Positions 43,250 to 52,808 of a stretch of DNA of 52,808 nt are shown in pieces. The stretch lies in contig JAJOHG010000171.1 of NCBI GenBank assembly GCA_021029095.1, positions 1-52,808 of the forward strand. Direction: 5' to 3'. Position 1 is the first letter of the stretch. Every line of letters starts with the position of its first letter. The notes below the pieces were generated by a model. That model was not told the DNA's origin. It did no database searches and saw only the letters and a program-made list of their open reading frames with translations. The translations under genes and the position numbers were made by a program. The DNA is from Phellopilus nigrolimitatus (taxonomy: Eukaryota; Basidiomycota; Agaricomycetes; Hymenochaetales; Hymenochaetaceae).

Positions 43250-45041
43250 ATGCGACTTTCTCAAAGCATCGTCCGAAATGCTCTCAACACACCACGACGC
43301 CCAAGAACATGCTGTCGACGCTATCACTTTGCAACGGAGCTCATGAACGACCTCGATGCGCGAGGAATGATTTCGCAAACGACAAAGTAAGGGCAGCAAG
43401 AATCATTCGAACAAGACTCTTTTAACAACAACTTCTCAAGGAAGTCACTCAGCAATCGCTCAGAGTCTCGAAGACGAAACGCGGACAGTATATCTAGGGA
43501 TAGACCCGACTGCCAAGTCTCTTCATGTTGGACACCTGCTACCGCTCATGTCGCTTTTGCATTTTTATCTTCGTGGTCATAATGTGATTCCTTTGGTGAG
43601 TTTTCCTTGCCTGCATTGAGTGTTCCTTTGTTTCTGAAAAACGCGCGAACCAGATAGGCGGAGCAACAGGACTTGTCGGGGATCCATCTGGAAAGCTGGA
43701 GGAACGGACTCCGTTGGGAGAACAGAAGGCAGTCGACAACGTCGCAAGCCTGACGAATGCTGCGGACAGCTTCTTCGAATCCGCGGCTACCTATGCGTCC
43801 CAAAGACTTGGACCCTCAGAGAAGGTGCTCTCAAAACCAGTCGTGGCGAACAACGTGGAATGGCTCGGCTCGTTGAGCCTGCTGGAGTTTTTGACGAAGG
43901 CGGGGAGACACGCGAGGGTGCCGACCATGATAGCTCGTGACAGGTGAGTCGAGCGGCCTTCGTAATAAAAATGACACGCCTGAGCGCCACTGCCCAGCGT
44001 CAAGATTCGCATGAATTCACAGCAGGGAATCTCGTTCACCGAGTTCACATACCAACTGCTCCAGGCGTACGATTTCTACCACCTCTACCACACACGTGGA
44101 TGCACACTCCAGCTCGGCGGTTCCGACCAGTGGGGAAACATCCTCTCCGGTGTTGATCTCATTGATCGCACACGCAGCAGGGATGGTCTTGCCGCCCAGG
44201 GCATCACGACACCGTTGCTCACAACGGCATCAGGGGCGAAGTTCGGAAAGAGCGAAGGGAATGCAGTTTGGCTGGATCGCCAACTGACCAGCGTACTTGA
44301 TTTCTATCAGGTACATTTCTATAGTACTGTTTTTACTTGTCTATTACTTATTGCTCTTGACACAGTTCTTCTTGCGCACTGCAGATATAGACGTTGGGAA
44401 GTATTTACGAATGTTCACACTTCTCTCAATAGATGAGATATCTGTGATTATGGAAGAACACGAGGTACGGCTCAGCTTGCTCTATCAGTTTTACTAACGC
44501 TCACCCGGATACAGCGTGCACCCGAAAAAAGGAAGGCACAGCGCATACTCGCGGAAGAGCTGGTAGAGCTGATCCACGGCAGTAAGCACATAGATCTTTG
44601 CGCAGTCGTTCCCTTTCTAACTGATTATTTGCAGAATCAGCCGTCCACCACGCACGCATCGCCACTCAGATCCTCTTTGAAACTTCCTTCGTCGACTTAT
44701 CCGCGAAAGATATTATCAGCGCGCTTGACGGCGATCCGCGCCTAGCGCATTGCGTACGGAACGAAACTTTAGGGCAGTTGGTATGGAAGCTCGCTGCTAA
44801 ACACGGTCTGGTCAGTAGCAACAGTAAGTCTGGCATCCTCATCCCTCGATTCGCCCTTTTGATATAACCTTTGCTCCGTGATTAAGGTGAAGCGCGTAGG
44901 CTGGCCGACGCGAAGGGTCTGTATCTCAACAATCTCGCTGTCGACTCTAAGCAGACGTTGCATGAATCGGACCTTCTAGACAGTGGTGTCGCCATCCTGA
45001 GAGCTGGCAAGGAAAAGCATATGGTTCTAGCAGTTCTATGA
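43250..45041 (+). CDS. MSY1: Mitochondrial tyrosyl-tRNA synthetase
   Basis: Eight exons: 43250-43386, 43445-43595, 43654-43943, 43998-44310, 44366-44464, 44515-44581, 44635-44823 and 44887-45041. They join to 1401 nt and 466 aa with every phase consistent. The N-terminus is a mitochondrial targeting peptide rich in Arg without acids ([19 protein letters not shown]). The class I core follows: [16 protein letters not shown] (the HIGH motif is HVGH), [38 protein letters not shown], and [11 protein letters not shown] (KMSKS motif as KFGKS). The C-terminus has the S4-like RNA-binding part ([16 protein letters not shown]). It charges mitochondrial tRNA-Tyr with tyrosine using ATP. The match is to bacterial-type TyrRS, as expected for an organellar enzyme. 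No lesion; convergent with the TM9SF gene. Confidence 0.93.
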
Positions 45042-45128
45042 GTCATAAAATAATTTCGCAAGCGTAGTGGTACGATATATACTCCTGTACGAGTGCAAAC
45101 GGGAATAATGGCATTTTTTTCTCGAAGT

Positions 45129-47821
45129 CTAGTCGATGCGGATGGCGCTATAGAGCTTCCGCACTGCCCAGTAGCTTGCCAGGAAACCGATCGTTCCTGT
45201 TGAAGATAGCATATCAAGTCAGAAGAGCGGTGTTGCGCAGAAGAGGGAAAACCTCACCTGTAATCAAGAAGTCCAAGAGGACGAGCAGAAGGAGATACCC
45301 AAGGTAAAGGACCACGCTCGACAGCGAGTCCAGCGAAAGCCTCGAGAGCCAATAGTACAGGCCGTACAGGAGCAGCCAGAATGCGCTGCCGCCGCCCGTG
45401 AGAAACGCGCGCCAGTGCCAGCGGTATTCTTCCGCACAGAGCTGGAAGTACGTGAAGAGGATGGTGACTGTTGCGGTCGTAAGCGAGACGACGCCTGCGG
45501 TGAGCGCGAGGAACCCGAAGGCATAATACGCGCGCGAGGCGAAGAGGCTGGAGAGGACGAAGTACAGCTCGACGAAGGCCGCGCCTATATTGATGTTAGC
45601 TAGGAGGAGAGTTCCGAGTAACGAGGCTTACCGAATGGCAGGATCCCACTGAGAATCGCAGCCCACTGTGAAACTTAAGTCAAGTATTAATCTAGCCATA
45701 AAATTACGATATGACTTACATATGGACGAAGGTATTTGGGTGCAGGCGGGATCTGTCTGGGAATCGGGTTTACTCGAACTGGATGAGACACAGCCTATAA
45801 ATGGTTACTTCAGATTATTACGTGCAATTGACACTTGCTCGCAGTCACACGTACCCCGTGCTTAGATCCAAAATAAGCCCCGATAGACGAAAGCGGGGCG
45901 GAGATACCGAACCATAGTATCACGACGAACAACATCGTTCCGAGTGGCACGGCTCCCGAGGAGCCTGCAACAAGTAGGAAGAAATTCAACAAGAACACGA
46001 TGGCGAACACGACGGTCGGGAGCATAGTGGCAGTAAGGAATGTGTTTTTCCTTTGGTTTGTGCCGCCTAGAGAGGCATACACTCGACTCGAGATATATCC
46101 CCCAATACTGACAGAAGAAATTTTAGCTTGCTCTACACGACAAAATTGAAAACAGAAACACATACCTTCCAAAAAACGTCCAGCATATCATCATCACGGT
46201 GGCTAAAGCTCCACGGTTTGAAGGAGACAAGAACCCCAGAAGAGCAAATACTGTTGGTGCCAATTTAGCAAGACCGTTTCCTGTCTCAGCTTCTGGTCAA
46301 CTCACAAAGTGTCACGCCAACCATAGCACACAACTGCGCGCCATTCCCGACAATTACGGAGAGAATAAGTGGATTCTGTGGTGCCCTGAAAACCTCGCCG
46401 TGAACCAACTTCCAGCCAAAATCTTCCTGGACGTCTTCCTGGAAAAGAAATATTAGCACACTGTGGTTTAAACAAACGTTCTCCGTACACTCAAGTCGAT
46501 AGCATTGTACCGTGAAATCTGGTACGAAACAATTCAGTGATTCACGAAGCAAATGCTGTTTATTCATTACACTTACATCTCTTGATATGCTTCGGTAAAT
46601 GATCATGCCGACCATGATGCAGAGGAAAACGACGATAGCCAGTGAGTTGATGAGACTAAACCAATGAATACGCGGGTCGAAAATGTGTAAATAATTATCC
46701 CAGCGAGTGGCCTATGGGGGGTGTTAGCCGACATTACTTAGATGTCAATAGGCTGAAACCTTACCCAGGGCGTGTCAGATTCCTGTCCGTTTTGATCAGT
46801 ATATTTGCAATTATATTTAGTAGAGGCTTAGTAACTTACAGTCCAAAATACCCGGTATGTATAGCGGACTTGGGTTTCCTGTCTTTCGTTCAAGAACAGA
46901 GCTGAACTAGAGGTTTCGCATGTAGTGACATCCTGATTGCCACCCAAACTACAGGAAGTCATAATCAATGTCTCTTATAGAGGGCCAAGACCGACCTTGA
47001 AGGCCAAACCAGGACCCCAACAACTCTGTAAACGCCAGGTCTGGGTTCATGATATCTATCCGAGAAATTGAGTAGTCATTCACGACGAACTAGTAAAATC
47101 CCATCCACCTTATATAGATATCGTAGTTGTTATTCAATGCCGGACGCTCCACATATTCCTCTTCATCGTCTCCAAGGTTGAATCCCATGTCAAAGAATAC
47201 TTCGCCAGATTTAAGGTCCTTCTTCATTTCCGCAGCAGGCAACCCATCGACGAGCCAGTTGAGAGCGTAATCTTCTTTGATGCGGTCGTTGATGAATTTT
47301 GCATCCTCTGGAGGTACATTCGTACTACAGAGAGCCTGACAAGTGCCATTGTTACGCAGCATTTCGATCTGCAACAGATTCATCAACCGTAAAGTATTCA
47401 TACAGTGAGACTAAACGCACGTCATATTTGGAGTTGAAGATGCGGTCTCCGAACAGTATAGATCCTAGCGACTCGGGCTGCTTTTCAGCTCCTTCATCTG
47501 GAGTACAGAAGTGAAAGGCAGGGTTGTAATAATCATCTGGAAATGCGTCAGTCAGACAAGTCGTGCAAATGGTGAAGAACCTACAATTAATCATGGATTT
47601 CTGGTATTGTTCCCTATGAGCTTCTTTGTAGGACAAAAAGGGAAGACTCATACCAGTTTTGCGTTATCGGCGGCACCAATCATAGGTGTGAGTGCATTCA
47701 CGAACAACTCAACGCGTTCGCCTGCCTGGTAGTCGCGCGGAGCGGCACCTGGAAGGTAGAACGCGTCGACGCAGGTCGACAGAAGGCCGACAAAGACGAG
47801 ATTTGCTGCGAATCTTCGCAT
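45129..47821 (-). CDS. TM9SF / EMP70 endomembrane protein (nonaspanin)
   Basis: Fifteen exons on the minus strand: 47821-47654, 47600-47585, 47536-47421, 47368-47109, 47055-46996, 46948-46840, 46782-46765, 46711-46577, 46438-46306, 46250-46166, 46107-45855, 45794-45720, 45665-45632, 45584-45258 and 45196-45129. They sum to 1857 nt, 618 aa, with all phases agreeing. A signal peptide (NLVFVGLLSTCVDAFYLPG) leads to the lumenal domain (LKSMINYDYYNP, GSILFGDRIFNSKYDI, YIRYHEPRPGVYRVVGVLV). Nine membrane helices follow (from WFSLINSLAIVVFLCIM), with LSVIVGNGAQLCAM, HPVRVNPIPRQIPP, FVELYFVLSSLF and the C-terminal KLYSAIRID. Family members act in the Golgi/endosome system in sorting of membrane cargo and in adhesion. 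Two exons are microexons of 16 and 18 nt. Intact. Confidence 0.93.
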
Positions 47822-48654
47822 CTTGCGTCGTACGACACTCCCTCGTCGTCGAGGAAGACAGCCAGAAACTTAGTACGTAGAGTTGATGTAGAGCGTCGTG
47901 GACGTGTCGACAGCGGTCTCGACGCTCCGGTAGCCGTGCATGCTGCGCGCAGCAAGCGTGGGAACTTGGACGTCCGTGCCAGCTCTTGCACATAGTACGT
48001 TATGGACGACAAACAATTTGTGAACTAACGCTATGGGACAAGCTCTGACTGACTGTCCTTCGTCCATTGAGCCAAATAACAAAATTCTCGTGAACCTTTT
48101 AGTCTGACTCGACACCTCCGCTCCGCTCAACTTTTACAATCCATCTATGTACCGTGCTACATATTTCCTCTGGGTCCTTACTTTTCGATTCTGGAGAGGC
48201 AGCGCTGTACTGAATCCTAGTTTGACACTGCGCGGTGGCACATCGGTTTAAATGACCCGCTCAGAGCTGTTTGCATTATACTAGTCAAAGAAAGATCAGG
48301 CTCGCTTCACGCCGATATTGGATTTACACTTACTGAAAGTACCGAATTTCAAAGGATCGTGGATCACTCTCGTCGAAACGGACAAGAAAGGCTTTTCTAG
48401 ATCCAACTTGCTATGAGAAAATAGCCTCTGACTGGGAGCTTGGTTGAACACGCGCTGGCGTGGGACTCGGATTTACAACAGCGAGACCTTATCAAAAGCA
48501 CTTCAGCTGGTTCTTTTTTTCCATTACCATTTGAGTAAATACTTCCACCACGCCTTCGAGAAGAGCGTAAACACCACAACCCGATGCGACTTGGGTCTCA
48601 ACTCAACTCCAGTGTTCCAACCGTCTTTCAAGTTGCACAGACTCCGACTTGAAT
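47822..48654. other. Intergenic, divergent
   Basis: About 830 bp between the TM9SF start and the decayed hydrolase. No recognisable gene or RNA; it should contain the TM9SF promoter. Confidence 0.4.
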
Positions 48655-50421
48655 ATGCCCGCTTTCCAAACGAACGCACCTATCCAATTCTATCACCACG
48701 GTCGCTTCCGCGTCGCCGGCGGGGTGCTTCCCGATGCCATAACTGCTTATCAGACGTTTGGAGACAAGACCAAACCATGCATCGTTTTTCCAACTTGCTA
48801 CGGCGCGAAGCTGGACGGTAAGTCTTCTGAGTATCGTCAATTTCATAAGTGGATGATGCATAGGTGACAAGATACCGGCCTTCTAGACCAGGTATACATG
48901 ATAGGCGAGGAAAAAGTAAGTTTTTTCTTATCCAGTGAATAAAGCAACTATCGATGGGACGGTGCCAGGCTCTGCAACCTAGCAAATACTTTATAGTCAC
49001 TTTTGCGTTGTTCTCCAACGGAGAGGCAAGTACAGCTCAGGTATCCTAAGAACCATCTCTGATCCTTGAACTCCCAGTCTTCCATCCCCTTCGAACACCG
49101 TAAGGCAATCAACTACATATCGCATTGAATCTAGCGGCATGACTTCCTGAGCAGCCTCCGCCTCACAATGGCCCGTACTTTCCCGCCATCTCATATGACG
49201 ACAACATGTAAGTAGGCCTTCAGATTTTACCAAAGGTCCTCTGCATTATTGTTCTGACACCCTTCGAGCCGAGCTCAGTACACAATTCTCACGAAAGTTC
49301 TCGGCATAGAGAACATATACGCAGTCATCGGGTTCTCAATGGGTGCACAACAAGTAAGTTCATATCGTATCATCATTTATTGTATCTCTGAAGATAGCAT
49401 TGAGGCATATTACTGGCCGGTCATGTATCCTGACTATGTCGAAAGGCAAGCTAACTCGATTGTAAAGTGGCCCTGCTTTCCTTCGTGACCAAGCTTTTTC
49501 AGATTCATCGTGATATGTGGATCCGCACGAACGAGTCCTCATAATAAATGGTACATATGTTAGAAACCTTGTGCGCTCATTAATCTGAGATGGTTTATCG
49601 TGACAGCTTCTTGGAGGGCCCGAAGGCTGCTTTGACCGCATCGAAGGATTTTGACAATGGCCATTACAAGGCTGTCCCGCAGATCGGCATCCGGGCGTTC
49701 GGGCGTGCTTATAGTGCCTGGGCATATGGTCAAACCGTGAGTATTGAACTTCAGCTTCGTTTCCAGAAGGCCCTCGTCACTTTCAATACGAGAACAAAAA
49801 TAACAATGACCTTAAATATTCGCTTCCAGTGTTTAGGAATCACGGATATCTTCACGAGGGAAAGTGAGAGAAAAGGTTTCTTTGGTTCATTTGTGCGACT
49901 CAAGGCTGGTGCTCGATTAGGTATGCGGACCTGGATTCTTTCCCTTCCCGCGAAGAATGGGAGGCCGGGTTTCTTAACGGCTGGGATGCGAACGATTTGC
50001 TAACTCTCCTTGACACTTGGTATACTGGTGACGTCTCGCAAGTACGCGATGGCGGTGACTACGAGGCATGCCTAAAAGCAATCAAGGCGCGTGGTCTCAT
50101 CATGCCGTCCAAGACAGATTTGTACTTTCCTGTGAGTTTTTATATACCCGGCTTTCCATTATGTTAAGAAAAAGGAAGGCACCACAATTAACGCTCTGTG
50201 CAGCCCGAAGACAGTGAAGGAGAAATTCACATCTGAAGGATGCCTAAATTAGTTGTGATTGATTCTGTCTGGGGACACATGGGTCAGTGATTGTTACTGA
50301 GCTCCTTGCTTCGAGCTTGTGGAGTAACGTTTATTTACTGACCTTCTCAGCTGGCGGAGGTTCCAACACGCAGGACGACGAATTCATCAAAAAGGAAGTG
50401 AGCGAATTCCTCGACTCTTGA
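48655..50421 (+). pseudogene. Homoserine O-acetyltransferase-like alpha/beta hydrolase, decayed copy 1
   Basis: Exons can be followed from ATG 48655 to TGA 50421: FRVAGGVLPDAITAYQTFGD, KYFIVTFALFSNGE, HNGPYFPAISYDDN, the nucleophile-elbow segment AVIGFSMGAQQ (Gly-Phe-Ser-Met-Gly), CFLEGPKAALTASKDFD, WDANDLLTLLDTW, and the closing VVIDSVWGHM with GGGSNTQDDEFI. This is the fold of MET2/MetX-type acyltransferases and their fungal relatives. Lesions: a one-nucleotide frame break in the SSPSNT region after 49078; a GC instead of GT donor at 49026; one base lost from the TGG codon at about 49830; and near 50231-50244 two small insertions that create an in-frame TGA (50234-50236). Probably inactive. 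Confidence 0.75.
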
Positions 50422-50824
50422 CATGCACGAGGATTCGTTTCCACACGCATACACACTATTTGCATCCAATCTTCCCGAACAGACTTGTCATACTTAAGGG
50501 TGAGAAATTCGTATCGATTGTTGAATGTACCATACGTTCGGGCGCAAATGTTGAAATCATATTGGATGCAGATAAGCGTATTCAAGAAATCATCTTCTGA
50601 ATGTTCTGCCCTTCTTTCAGTCTGAATACTTATAAGTAGCTTTGAGTTGAGTCCGCCAGCTTACGATCGACCGTGAGTCCCGACTATCAGCAAAGGATCA
50701 GCGGTGTTTGTTCTCGACTTTTCTCACGAAAAATCGCCTGGCTGCTGAACATTGAACACCAACTCAAAAAATTTCAACCTTCAGTTATCATTCTTGGCAT
50801 TCTTCAAGAACACCTGGATAGAGA
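50422..50824. other. Spacer between the two tandem hydrolase copies
   Basis: About 400 bp, no feature recognised; would contain the 3' end of copy 1 and the former promoter of copy 2. Confidence 0.4.
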
Positions 50825-52537
50825 ATGCAGACTATTACAGAAGCTGAAACACACTACTACGAGCACGGGCGGTTCAGGGTAGCAGGCGGGGTGCTCCCGA
50901 ACGCTATCACGGCGTAACAGGACGTATGGCAATCCAGGGGAACCCCTGCATCGTCTTTCCGACATGCCTACGGCGCGAAACTTGGACTGGGTAGTATGTT
51001 TGTCTGTAGCCAATCATCTGTGTTCCTCTCATTGATGTCACTAGGCCAGGACTACTTGATCGGCGAGGATAAGGTGCGTGAAGCAAAGATAATGGAACTA
51101 TCCTATGCTGAATGCGACTGTAATACTTACAGGCACTTGATACGAGGAAGTACTTCGTCGTAGGTTTCGCTTTATTTTCAAATGGAGAGGTATGTGTTCC
51201 ATAAAAGAGGACTCAATGCCATCAGATTTTTCACGATAACCCTCTAGTCCTCTTCACCATCTAATACGGTGCACCTAAGTTATTCACATTTTCAAATCGC
51301 CAACTAAATCGAATGACTGATCACGTATAGCCCAAGCCTCACAATGGACCATACTTCCCAACAGTCTCATGCAAAGATAACATGTGAGCACGTATTCGTG
51401 CTAAAATAGCGCACATGTTATAATAAACCTCACAAAAAGTCAAGCACACATGCAGTGCTCACGAAAAGGCTGGATGTGAAGAAACTTCACTGCGTGATCG
51501 GGTTTTCTATGGGTGGCCAACAGGTTGGTATCCTTAATCTCATTCTTACCAGCAAACCTTGGTGTATAAAGTGTTTACTAACATACTACTTTTTCTAAGG
51601 CTTACCACTGGGCCTCTATGTATCCTGATTTCGTCGAACGCTTCATTGTGATCTGCTCTTCCGCACGGACCAGTCCACATAACAAATGGTAGCCCGGTCA
51701 CAGTTCACATTTCTCGACGCATTATAAGTAACAGAACATCTATTCTTAGCTTTCTAGAGGGCCCAAAGGCTGCACTCGTTGCGTCTAAAGACTTCGACAA
51801 TGGGCACTACAACTCATCCCCGCAACACGGGATACGCGCGTTTGCACGGGTCTATAGTGCGTGGGCGTATGGACAAGCGGTAAGATATCGATGGCAGCTG
51901 GGAAAGGTAAAATGGATGTACTAAGAGGGACCTTGCACAAACAGTGGTTTCGAGAAACACAATTACCTATACAACGGATTGTGGGTCATAAACTCTGCTC
52001 GATAACTCCTTTCTCCTGGAACTGATTAAATGCTGGCGTACAACTAATTTCCGAGAGCAGGTTTCCAGATATGAACTCTTGGTTGTCCGAAAATTGGGAA
52101 GGCAAGTATCTCGCGCATTGGGATGCGAACGACATGCTCGTACTTCCTAATACGTGGCAAACGGGGATATCTCGCAGGTCAAGAATGATGGAGACCTCGA
52201 GGCAGCACTGAAGTCCATTACGGCGAAGGCCTTGATCATGCCATGCAAGACAGACCTATACTTTCCTGTGCGTCATTCAATCAATGGTTTCTATTTATAA
52301 CTCGTATATCTGAAATATACCTAATCAGCCCGAAGATAGCAAGTTTGAGGTCTCCTATCTTAGGAACGCACAACTTGCCGTCATACCCAGCGTTTGGGGA
52401 CACGTGGGTAAGCTATCGGGAATCCCATCTCTGGACAAAGCAAGAACTAAGTCTTCTGATGTAAAGCCGGAGGGGGAGGGAATCCAACAGACGTCGCCTT
52501 CATATCTGAGAAAATCAGAGAGTTCCTGAATGACTAG
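50825..52537 (+). pseudogene. Homoserine O-acetyltransferase-like alpha/beta hydrolase, decayed copy 2
   Basis: Tandem duplicate of the preceding gene with the same exon layout, traceable from ATG 50825 (FRVAGGVLPNAITA) through HNGPYFPTVS, CVIGFSMGGQQ, FLEGPKAALVASKDFD and NAQLAVIPSVWGH to the terminal IREFLND and TAG 52535-52537. It is more decayed than copy 1: in-frame TAA at 50915-50917, at least three one-base insertions between 50918 and 50970, an extra A at about 51952, and a missing G near 52165 in the TGDISQ region. The catalytic-serine segment survives. No function expected. Confidence 0.8.
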
Positions 52538-52808
52538 TCCCATTCAAAGTAAGTAACATAACATTCAACGAAGTAGATCTATCGAGCCAAACAGAAGATA
52601 TGAAGGACTTCCATCAAAGTCTTCCGCCTGATTTTCGTAACTAAGAGAAAGCCTAGTATAGCCAGTTCAGAGTACCGAGATGTATATGTATTGCTTTCAA
52701 ACGTTGTTTTCATATAACGATAGCCTGAACAGCATAAACATCTGTGCAATTTTTAAGGGTGAACGGAGCATCAGTCCGTTCCTTTGATCGCTATAGTCAA
52801 TTGAAAAT
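52538..52808. other. Downstream of hydrolase copy 2
   Basis: 270 bp at the window end; nothing recognised. Confidence 0.35.

Noticed and set aside
1..52808. CRISPR array, bacterial IS element or operon
   Set aside because: The window is clearly nuclear fungal DNA with spliced genes; repeats are long modules, not short spacer arrays.

Overview
The window is nuclear DNA of a basidiomycete fungus, most likely an Agaricomycete. The evidence is genes with many 45-80 nt GT-AG introns, families typical of that group (DUF6533, DUF6593, F-box proteins, a chromodomain Ty3-type retrotransposon) and GC-rich coding blocks. No prokaryotic signature (operons, Shine-Dalgarno sites, CRISPR) was seen.

Left flank (1-14.8 kb): a partial F-box gene leaving the window on the minus strand; two neighbouring single-pass membrane-protein paralogues that both carry stop or frame lesions; a small alanine-rich membrane protein; a DUF6533 multi-pass protein; an aerolysin-like beta-rich protein; a DUF6593 protein; and a Sec2-type Rab exchange factor.

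Middle (14.8-39.5 kb): a repeat-built region that I consider the undescribed system in this window. At least five intact copies and several broken copies of a small-gene family sit inside near-identical non-coding shells (promoter with TATA box, short first exon, one intron, 3' flank). The encoded proteins (98-222 aa, no signal peptide or membrane segment) have diverged strongly but keep an all-helical domain with GP-E/D, NPQ and terminal W motifs. Copies on the left read rightward and copies on the right read leftward. They enclose two GC-rich genes (an unknown low-complexity protein and a NIPA magnesium transporter). The outer ends are inverted copies of one sequence (about 14.84-15.17 and 39.17-39.49 kb). 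On the right the copies form a 2.3-kb tandem array. A complete, apparently very young Ty3/chromovirus element (two LTRs identical by eye, GTATC target duplication) lies just after the stop of the leftmost copy. An older solo LTR of the same family lies in the array, next to a damaged Yop1/REEP gene.

Right flank (39.5-52.8 kb): an F-box gene related to the one at position 1, an intact mitochondrial tyrosyl-tRNA synthetase (8 exons), an intact TM9SF/EMP70 endomembrane protein (15 exons, two microexons), and two tandem, clearly decayed copies of a homoserine O-acetyltransferase-like alpha/beta hydrolase. Because the synthetase and TM9SF genes splice into perfect frames, the many lesions elsewhere are probably real pseudogenisation rather than poor sequence.
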